Shown here: one piece after another, positions 1 through 4,415 of the stretch
How the letters are laid out: each line of letters begins with the position of its first letter
How positions within the stretch are numbered: the stretch's first letter is position 1
Assembly (NCBI GenBank): GCA_025351205.1
Contig: JANXWI010000010.1
Location: forward strand, 1 to 6,759
Length of the DNA: 6,759 bases
Source: Deinococcus sp.
GTDB lineage: Bacteria > Deinococcota > Deinococci > Deinococcales > Deinococcaceae
Reading direction: 5' to 3'
The notes under the pieces: model-generated
Databases searched by the model: none
Told to the model about the DNA's origin: nothing
Seen by the model: only the letters and a program-made list of their open reading frames with translations
Position numbers and translations under genes: made by a program

Positions 1-487
1 AGAGCTGGAAGAGGAGCACGGCGCGGAGGGCGGCCTGCTGGAAGACGCCAAGGCCGACAGCGGCAAGTTCACGGCGGCAGGCAGCAGGAAGTACATCCGC
101 GACCGACTGGCCGCCATCACCTTTGACCGGGAAGCGAGCGAGGAGAAGGACCTGCTGCACCGCTACACGCTGCTGCTCGACAGGGAGGCCAAGGCGAGCA
201 AGGCGGTCAAGGACGCCGCCGCTGCCCTGGAGGCCAGGGTGTATGCCCACTACGGCTCCCTGAGCGCCGAGGAGGCCCGCAACATCGTGGTGGGCGGCAA
301 GTGGCTGGCTACCGTGCAGGCCGATGTGACCGCCGAGCTGAACCGGGTGACGGGCACCCTGACGGGCCGGGTGAGGGAGCTGGCCGAGCGCTACGCCGAG
401 CCGCTGCCGGTGCTGGCGCAGAACGTGGACGAGTTGCAGGCCCGGGTGAACGCCCACCTGGAGCGGATGGGCTTCGCATGGGCGTGA
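1..487 (+). CDS. hsdM: Type I R-M DNA methyltransferase subunit HsdM, C-terminal part (5' end outside window)
   Basis: HsdM transfers a methyl group from S-adenosylmethionine to adenine in the type I target and is also needed for restriction; two copies bind one HsdS. Reading from base 2, 161 codons run to a TGA at 485-487. The fragment is rich in charged helices. Its end carries the conserved tail of the family: a KWLATV segment, then TGRVRELAERYAEPLP, then a final helix ending HLERMG. The SAM-binding and NPPF catalytic motifs lie upstream of the window and cannot be checked. The last 10 bp overlap the start of hsdS, as expected for tightly coupled M and S subunits. The composition is GC-rich (first 60 bases about 70% GC by hand count), typical of the conserved part of this locus. 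Identity rests on tail recognition plus the adjacent hsdS. Confidence 0.9.
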   Translation, partial: ELEEEHGAEGGLLEDAKADSGKFTAAGSRKYIRDRLAAITFDREASEEKDLLHRYTLLLDREAKASKAVKDAAAALEARVYAHYGSLSAEEARNIVVGGKWLATVQADVTAELNRVTGTLTGRVRELAERYAEPLPVLAQNVDELQARVNAHLERMGFAWA

Positions 488-1656
488 AGGAAGGGTACAA
501 GCAGACTGAGGTTGGGGTTATACCTGAAGAGTGGGGCATCCGACCTCTCGGAAACCTTGCGGACATTCAGCGGGGTGCCTCGCCACGCCCAATTGATTCT
601 CCACTCTGGTTCGACGCTGAAAGCAAAGTAGGTTGGGTGCGGATTACCGACGTAACTCAGGCTAAAAGCTCCAGGCTCAAAGCCACGAGCGAATTTCTAT
701 CGCCTGCGGGTATAGCGAACAGCCGCTTTCTACCCACAGGCAGCTTAATCATGAGTATTTGTGCAACTGTGGGAGTGCCAGTGATCACCGCCATCGACAC
801 TTGCATCCATGACGGTTTTGTGGGTTTTTCAAAGCTTCAGGGCACCACAAACGAATACATGTACTTTGTCTTGAAGAGTTTAGAGAAAGAATTTCGGGCT
901 TCAGGTCAAATTGGATCACAGAGTAACCTTAACAGCGACATTGTGCGGAACCAGAAGGTTCCCCTGCCCCCTCTCCCCGAACAACGCGCCATTGCCGCAG
1001 CCCTGTCCGATGCTGATGAACTGATCGCCGGGCTGGAGGCGCTGGTCGCCAAGAAGCGGGCCATCAAGCAGGGGGCCATGCAGCAACTCCTCACCGGGCG
1101 CAAGCGTCTGCCTGGGTTTGAGGGGGAGTGGGAAGAGAAGCGGCTGGGGGATGTAGCGAAAATTAAAACAGGTGGTGCAAACAACGAGGATAAATCTATT
1201 GATGGTGCATATCCATTCTTCGTCAGATCAGAGAATATCGAGCGAATAAATTCCTACTCTTTTGAAGGGGAAGCCATTCTTGTCCCCGGAGAGGGCAACA
1301 TAGGAAGTATATTCCATTATATAAATGGAAAGTTTGACTATCATCAAAGAGTGTACAAGATTAGTGGTTTTTCCTCCACGGTTTTCGCTAAATATATTCA
1401 CCTGTACATGAGCTTTCATTTCGGACCTTATGCAGCAGAAAATTCGGTCAAGGCAACGGTTGATTCTTTGCGACTCCCTACATTTCAGAATTTTCTGTTG
1501 CAACTTCCACCCCTCCCCGAGCAGCAAGCCATCGCCGCTGTCCTCTCCGACATGGACACCGAGATTGAATCCCTGGAAGAGCAACTGGGCAAGACGCGGG
1601 CGCTGAAGCAGGGCATGATGCAGGAGCTGCTGACCGGGCGGATAAGGTTGGTGTGA
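478..1656 (+). CDS. hsdS: Type I R-M specificity subunit HsdS
   Basis: HsdS (392 aa) recognises the bipartite DNA target and scaffolds HsdM and HsdR. The ATG at 478 was chosen because it gives the typical N-terminus KQTEVGVIPEEW; the frame stays open back to an ATG at 301, but that stretch only shadows hsdM. A GGATGG at 465-470 is a possible ribosome site. Residues ~12-160 form TRD1, 162-211 the central conserved spacer (LPPLPEQ...LLTGR), ~215-340 TRD2, and 342-391 the second conserved spacer. The two spacers are ungapped 50-residue repeats with 33 identities by hand count. This complete two-TRD layout predicts an asymmetric bipartite site, but its sequence cannot be read from the protein. 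TRD2 DNA is only ~40% GC (1201-1500), far below the spacers, suggesting it was acquired by domain exchange. The length is normal for the family. Confidence 0.95.
   Translation: MGVKEGYKQTEVGVIPEEWGIRPLGNLADIQRGASPRPIDSPLWFDAESKVGWVRITDVTQAKSSRLKATSEFLSPAGIANSRFLPTGSLIMSICATVGVPVITAIDTCIHDGFVGFSKLQGTTNEYMYFVLKSLEKEFRASGQIGSQSNLNSDIVRNQKVPLPPLPEQRAIAAALSDADELIAGLEALVAKKRAIKQGAMQQLLTGRKRLPGFEGEWEEKRLGDVAKIKTGGANNEDKSIDGAYPFFVRSENIERINSYSFEGEAILVPGEGNIGSIFHYINGKFDYHQRVYKISGFSSTVFAKYIHLYMSFHFGPYAAENSVKATVDSLRLPTFQNFLLQLPPLPEQQAIAAVLSDMDTEIESLEEQLGKTRALKQGMMQELLTGRIRLV
961..1110 (+). repeat. hsdS central conserved region (repeat copy 1)
   Basis: First copy of the 150-bp in-frame repeat in hsdS, encoding residues 162-211 from PLPPLPEQ to LLTGRKRL. 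In the family this region forms the long coiled-coil spacer that sets the distance between the two half-sites and contacts HsdM. It aligns without gaps to 1501-1650. Such repeats are the usual crossover points for swapping TRDs. Confidence 0.85.
1501..1650 (+). repeat. hsdS C-terminal conserved region (repeat copy 2)
   Basis: Second copy of the in-frame repeat, encoding residues 342-391 from QLPPLPEQ to LLTGRIRL. It shares 33 of 50 residues with copy 1 by hand count. It pairs with the central region in the circular fold known for HsdS proteins. The gene ends one codon after the repeat. Confidence 0.85.
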
Positions 1657-1662
1657 GCTGAC

Positions 1663-2517
1663 ATGGCGACGTTAACCTTCAGAGAACGGCAGTTGATTGA
1701 GCGCCTACTCGATATGGGCAATGGGTTTGTCCTGAAATTCTCAGATCGGACATTCTCAGAGTTTTTCAAGCTCGACATCGGCGTTGACATCTACTCGGGC
1801 GAGTTCGCTGGTCTGGGCGAATCAAAGGCCAAGCGGCTTCGCTGCTTCTTGGAAAAGGCTGAGGACCAACTGGTGATGCAGGCTCTGAGTGGTCTGATTC
1901 AACACGGTCGAGAAGAAAAATGTCTTGGCGGCACTGGCGCTGATTTCGTCGGTGGGCTGGCCCTTGTCCGCCGTCTGAAGTCTGCTGCCTCAGCTCCTGA
2001 TGTCACCGCTCTGGTCGAAGCCGCTGATGGGGTCAACGATGCCCTACTCCTGCGCCAGATTCAGGAATCCCTTCGCCAGGATGAACCCCAGGCCGTAGTG
2101 GACAGGTTGCACACCTTCAGCGTGAGGTTTGTTCGGCGGTTGTGTGCGGGCCGAGGCATAGAGGTTGCCAACCCTAACGGCGAATCAAAGCCGTTAAACA
2201 GCATTTTCGGCGAGTACGTGAGGAGCCTCCGCGATGCTGGACAGATTGAGTCAGCGATGGGGGATAAGATTCTGCGAAATGCCATCTCTGTCCTCGGCGA
2301 TTTCAACACAGTCCGCAACACGCAGAGTCTTGCCCACGACAATCCAGTTTTGGGTCGCGCTGAGGCCACACTGATCGTCGGCAATATCTCCAGCCTGATC
2401 AGGTTCGTGCAGACCATTGAGGCACAGATCAATTCACGAACCGATGTGGAGGCTCCGCTTTCCAGTATGCAGGCGGATGACCTGGACTTCCCACCGGAAG
2501 AAGACCTTCCTTTTTAA
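1663..2517 (+). CDS. Abortive-infection family protein with C-terminal HEPN-like RNase motif and SSB-like tail
   Basis: A 284-aa protein. The N-terminal ~75 residues (VLKFSDRTFSEFF, VDIY, then GESKAKRLRCFLEK at 52-65) resemble the N-terminal module of proteins annotated as abortive infection family. Residues ~145-255 match the helical Abi_C type and contain R218-N219 followed by H225, an RNx5H pattern that fits the RX4-6H active site of HEPN ribonucleases. The likely role is RNA cleavage that halts growth on phage attack; the RNA target and trigger are unknown. The last residues, PPEEDLPF, resemble the docking tail of single-stranded DNA-binding protein. The ATG lies 6 nt after the hsdS stop with only a weak AAGG (1644-1647) upstream, so translation is probably coupled to hsdS. 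Sampled rows are about 57% GC, lower than hsdM and hsdR. Family assignment is fairly secure; enzymatic activity is inferred. Confidence 0.8.
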   Translation: MATLTFRERQLIERLLDMGNGFVLKFSDRTFSEFFKLDIGVDIYSGEFAGLGESKAKRLRCFLEKAEDQLVMQALSGLIQHGREEKCLGGTGADFVGGLALVRRLKSAASAPDVTALVEAADGVNDALLLRQIQESLRQDEPQAVVDRLHTFSVRFVRRLCAGRGIEVANPNGESKPLNSIFGEYVRSLRDAGQIESAMGDKILRNAISVLGDFNTVRNTQSLAHDNPVLGRAEATLIVGNISSLIRFVQTIEAQINSRTDVEAPLSSMQADDLDFPPEEDLPF

Positions 2518-2528
2518 ATCTGAAACTC

Positions 2529-2535
2529 AAGGAGG
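2529..2535 (+). promoter_or_regulatory. Strong ribosome binding site of the nuclease gene
   Basis: AAGGAGG, a full Shine-Dalgarno match, sits 8 nt before the ATG at 2544. It fixes the start of the nuclease gene and is the strongest ribosome site in the window, in contrast to the weak signals before hsdS and the Abi gene. Confidence 0.85.
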
Positions 2536-2543
2536 GCCAAACG

Positions 2544-3488
2544 ATGACCAACTACTACAAAGTGATGCTTGGTAAAGGCAGCTCCTACGCAACAATTGGG
2601 CTTCGACAGGGCTTCATCGGCGTGGATTACGAGATCGCCCAAGACCTGACCGGCCAGCTCCCTGACCAGTGGCGGGAATTCAACAAGCAGTTCATTCCGG
2701 TATACCTGAGTAACCACCCTGGCAAGTCCAAGATTGCGGCGGGGCTGGCGTGTGGGGCTGTCTGGACAGTCTGCAAAGAAATTCAGGTCGGCGACGTGGT
2801 GACTTCACCCAATGGTGAATCGGGGATGTACATGGTGGGCGACGTAGTTGGCGGCTACAGCTACAACCCCGACAAGGTGCTGCCTCACCGCCGCGCCGTT
2901 CAGTGGCGACCCGAACTGCTGAATCGGGAGAATATGAGCCTGGAGCTGCGCAGCTCTATGGGTAGCATCCTGGCGGTGGTCAACCTCAGCAAATATCAGG
3001 ACGAACTGAGTGCCCTGCTGGCGGGCCAGACCGTGGCTCCGGTGGTGATCGACAACGAGGCAGTAGAAGACCCGATCAGCTTCCAGCTGGAAAAGCAGCT
3101 GGAATCGTTTCTGGTGGACAACTGGGCCAGCACCGAGTTGGGGCAGAGATACGACATCTACACTGTGGACGGTGAGCAAGTCGGGCAGCAGTACCAGACC
3201 GAGACCGGGCCGCTCGACATCCTGGCCATCAGCAAGGACAAGAAGGAGTTGCTGGTGGTCGAGCTGAAACGGGGCCGGGCCAGTGACCGGGTGGTGGGGC
3301 AGGTACAGCGCTACATGGGCTTCGTGCTCAAGAACCTGGCCGAGGACGGGCAGACCGTCAAGGGGGCCATCATCGCCCTGGAAGACGACGCCCGCGTGCA
3401 GCTGGCCCTGCTGGTCGCCCCCAACATCAGCTTCTATACCTACCAGATCAGCTTCAAGCTCAAGCAGATGGGCGGCGGCCAGACGTAA
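2544..3488 (+). CDS. PD-(D/E)XK restriction-like endonuclease with PUA-like N-terminal domain (COG4127 / NucS-DUF91 type)
   Basis: A 314-aa predicted DNA nuclease. The C-terminal domain (~175-305) carries the catalytic core: D225 in GPLDIL, E240 and K242 in VVELKRG, then Q253 and Q255 in GQVQRYMGF, as in NucS/DUF91 and Mrr-like nucleases. All expected residues are present, so it should be active. The N-terminal ~150 residues (FIGVDYEI, DLTGQLPDQWREFNKQFIP, GKSKIAAGLACG, W74, GDVV, HRRAVQW) match the conserved front half of COG4127 predicted restriction endonucleases. The beta-rich GDVV...VGDVVGGYSY...HRRAVQW stretch looks like a PUA/EVE-type fold, which in other enzymes reads modified bases. 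A modification-dependent (type IV-like) restriction role is therefore plausible but inferred. It starts 26 nt after the Abi gene stop and is probably co-transcribed with it. An alternative is a DNA repair role like archaeal NucS, less likely in this setting. Confidence 0.82.
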   Translation: MTNYYKVMLGKGSSYATIGLRQGFIGVDYEIAQDLTGQLPDQWREFNKQFIPVYLSNHPGKSKIAAGLACGAVWTVCKEIQVGDVVTSPNGESGMYMVGDVVGGYSYNPDKVLPHRRAVQWRPELLNRENMSLELRSSMGSILAVVNLSKYQDELSALLAGQTVAPVVIDNEAVEDPISFQLEKQLESFLVDNWASTELGQRYDIYTVDGEQVGQQYQTETGPLDILAISKDKKELLVVELKRGRASDRVVGQVQRYMGFVLKNLAEDGQTVKGAIIALEDDARVQLALLVAPNISFYTYQISFKLKQMGGGQT

Positions 3489-3498
3489 CTCCTGCTCC

Positions 3499-3527
3499 TT
3501 GCAGTTTAGGTCAATTTGACCTATTGT
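3499..3527 (+). promoter_or_regulatory. Predicted higBA promoter (leaderless type)
   Basis: TTGCAG at 3499-3504 (-35) and TATTGT at 3522-3527 (-10, TANNNT) are separated by exactly 17 bp. The -10 ends 6 nt before the higB ATG at 3534, so transcription should start at or next to the A of the ATG, giving a leaderless mRNA. This agrees with the absence of any Shine-Dalgarno sequence. TATAGC at 3527-3532 is a weaker alternative -10. Confidence 0.65.
3507..3523 (+). promoter_or_regulatory. Perfect 17-bp palindrome, probable HigA operator
   Basis: TAGGTCAA-T-TTGACCTA is an 8-bp perfect inverted repeat around a single central base. It fills the spacer of the predicted higBA promoter and touches the -10 box. 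HigA-type antitoxins usually bind such a palindrome as dimers to repress their own operon, so occupancy here would block RNA polymerase. The binding protein is inferred from position. Confidence 0.7.
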
Positions 3528-3533
3528 ATAGCT

Positions 3534-3908
3534 ATGGCGACCAGGATCATCGCGCTGGGCACGCTCCGGGCCTACGCGGCGCAGTATCCCGACGCCGCTG
3601 ACGCCCTGACCGACTGGCACGCCATTCTCCGGGCCGCCGATCTGGGCAGCTTCGCAGACGTGCAGGCGGTGTTTCCCAAAGCGTCGTGGGTCGCACCCGA
3701 TTACCTGATTTTCAACATCTGCGGCGGCAGCTACCGCCTGATCGTGACCATCAACTTCCCGGCGGGCATCGTGTACGTCAAGGAATTCATGACCCACAAG
3801 CTCTACGACGCCTGGCTGCCCGACAGCGAACGGCTTCAGCGCATCAAGGTCAAGAGGGCAGCAGACAAGAAAGCGCAAAAACGCCAGCCTAGGAGGAATG
3901 AACCATGA
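3534..3908 (+). CDS. higB: HigB-type mRNA interferase toxin
   Basis: A 124-aa toxin of the HigB (RelE-fold) family, which cleaves mRNA, usually on the ribosome, until neutralised by HigA. Family landmarks are the start RIIALGTLRAYAAQYPDA, W29, the SFADVQAVFPKASWV segment (39-53), the core YLIFNICGGSYRLIVTINF (58-75), and a MTHKLYDAW segment with H88. The frame opens earlier at a TTG (3516), but ATG 3534 gives the family's usual N-terminus and fits a leaderless promoter; the TTG lies inside the operator. Residues ~100-124 are an extra lysine/arginine-rich tail, making the protein longer than most HigB toxins (about 95-110 aa); this tail also encodes the ribosome site of higA. The toxin precedes the antitoxin, the order that distinguishes higBA from most toxin-antitoxin operons. 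Confidence 0.9.
   Translation: MATRIIALGTLRAYAAQYPDAADALTDWHAILRAADLGSFADVQAVFPKASWVAPDYLIFNICGGSYRLIVTINFPAGIVYVKEFMTHKLYDAWLPDSERLQRIKVKRAADKKAQKRQPRRNEP
3891..3896 (+). promoter_or_regulatory. Ribosome binding site of higA, inside higB
   Basis: AGGAGG lies 8 nt before the higA ATG (3905) and is read as the two arginine codons R120-R121 near the end of higB. Together with the ATGA stop/start overlap it couples antitoxin to toxin translation and should allow strong HigA output relative to the leaderless higB. Confidence 0.85.
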
Positions 3909-4336
3909 CAGGCAGCCGCACCCTCTTCCGCCTCTGGGCCAACGTGGACAGCGTGGCCCATGACCTGCTCTCGCCCATCACCAGCGAGGCCCAGAACACT
4001 CGGGCGCTGGCCACCATAGACGAGCTGATGCTGGAGGTCGGCGAGGACCGGGAGCACCCGCTGCTCAGCCTGCTCAACCTGCTGGCCGACCGGGTGGAGG
4101 CGTTTGAAGGTGCAGCCTACCCGATGCCGCCTGCGCCGCCCCACCGGGTGCTGGCCTTCCTGATGGAGCAGCGGGGACTGACCCAGAAGGAACTGGAGGC
4201 CGCCACTGGCATCGACCAGAGCAACCTGAGCAAACTGCTCAGGGGCAGCCGCGACTTCACGGCGGGCCAGGTCAGGAAGCTCAGCGACTACTTCCATGTC
4301 AACCCGAGCGTATTTCTTACGGCAGTCCCGGCCTGA
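3905..4336 (+). CDS. higA: HigA-type antitoxin / HTH transcriptional regulator
   Basis: A 143-aa antitoxin expected to bind and block HigB and to repress the operon. The N-terminal ~70 residues contain the toxin-associated helices (ITSEAQNTRALATIDELM, 25-42, then HPLLSLLNLLADRVEAFE, 51-68). A proline-rich link (PMPPAPP, 73-79) leads into a helix-turn-helix of the Xre/Cro type (~82-139): VLAFLMEQRGLTQKELE, ATGIDQSNLSKLLRGSR, and the helix ending in NPSVFL. Q105-S106-N107 lie in the predicted recognition helix. The ATG overlaps the higB TGA by 4 bp. The probable operator is the palindrome at 3507-3523. Length and architecture match the larger HigA class (DNA-binding domain at the C-terminus, compare COG5499). 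Confidence is high on fold and partner, moderate on the exact subfamily. Confidence 0.9.
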   Translation: MTGSRTLFRLWANVDSVAHDLLSPITSEAQNTRALATIDELMLEVGEDREHPLLSLLNLLADRVEAFEGAAYPMPPAPPHRVLAFLMEQRGLTQKELEAATGIDQSNLSKLLRGSRDFTAGQVRKLSDYFHVNPSVFLTAVPA

Positions 4337-4411
4337 GAGTGTGAGTCGGCACCTGTGTCTAACGCCTCACCAGATCGGCGGTAGGCTGTACAGCATGAGT
4401 GGATACACCCT
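4337..4411 (+). other. Intergenic region between higA and hsdR
   Basis: A 75-bp gap. It holds an imperfect hairpin (GCCT 4364-4367 plus ACC 4369-4371, pairing with GGT 4380-4382 plus AGGC 4383-4386, one bulged base, 8-nt loop). No T-run follows, so it is unlikely to be a terminator. TAGGCT at 4382-4387 fits TANNNT and ends 7 nt before the ATG at 4395, but I see no convincing -35, so a separate hsdR promoter is only possible. The operator palindrome of higBA does not recur here. Confidence 0.4.
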
Positions 4412-4415
4412 TTGA
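4395..4415 (+). other. Six-codon mini-ORF overlapping the hsdR start (MSGYTL-stop)
   Basis: ATG at 4395 is followed by five codons and a TGA at 4413-4415. The stop overlaps the hsdR TTG (4412-4414) as TTGA. This could be a leader peptide that couples translation into hsdR. Alternatively it is the original hsdR start separated by a 1-base deletion: one extra base in the CCCTTT stretch would join MSGYT to LSTVGQ in frame. I cannot separate the two from one sequence. Confidence 0.4.

Noticed and set aside
301..477. Upstream extension of the hsdS frame to an ATG at 301
   Set aside because: The extra 59 residues are low-complexity Gly/Ala/Arg and read through the conserved hsdM tail in another frame; ATG 478 gives the normal HsdS N-terminus.
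2514..2543. Terminator after the Abi gene (short T-run at the stop codon)
   Set aside because: The CTTTTTAAA run is part of the last codons and no GC-rich stem precedes it; the short gap and strong ribosome site that follow suggest co-transcription.
3516..3533. TTG start for higB at 3516
   Set aside because: It lies inside the palindrome, has no Shine-Dalgarno sequence, would be upstream of the predicted transcript start, and adds MTYCIA, which is absent from the usual HigB N-terminus.
2805..3878. 357-aa open frame on the minus strand
   Set aside because: It lies opposite the nuclease and higB genes, both with clear family motifs. Its Leu/Val/Gln/His-rich translation is typical of antisense frames in GC-rich DNA.
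4364..4386. Hairpin after higA as a rho-independent terminator
   Set aside because: The stem is short and bulged and no T-run follows it.
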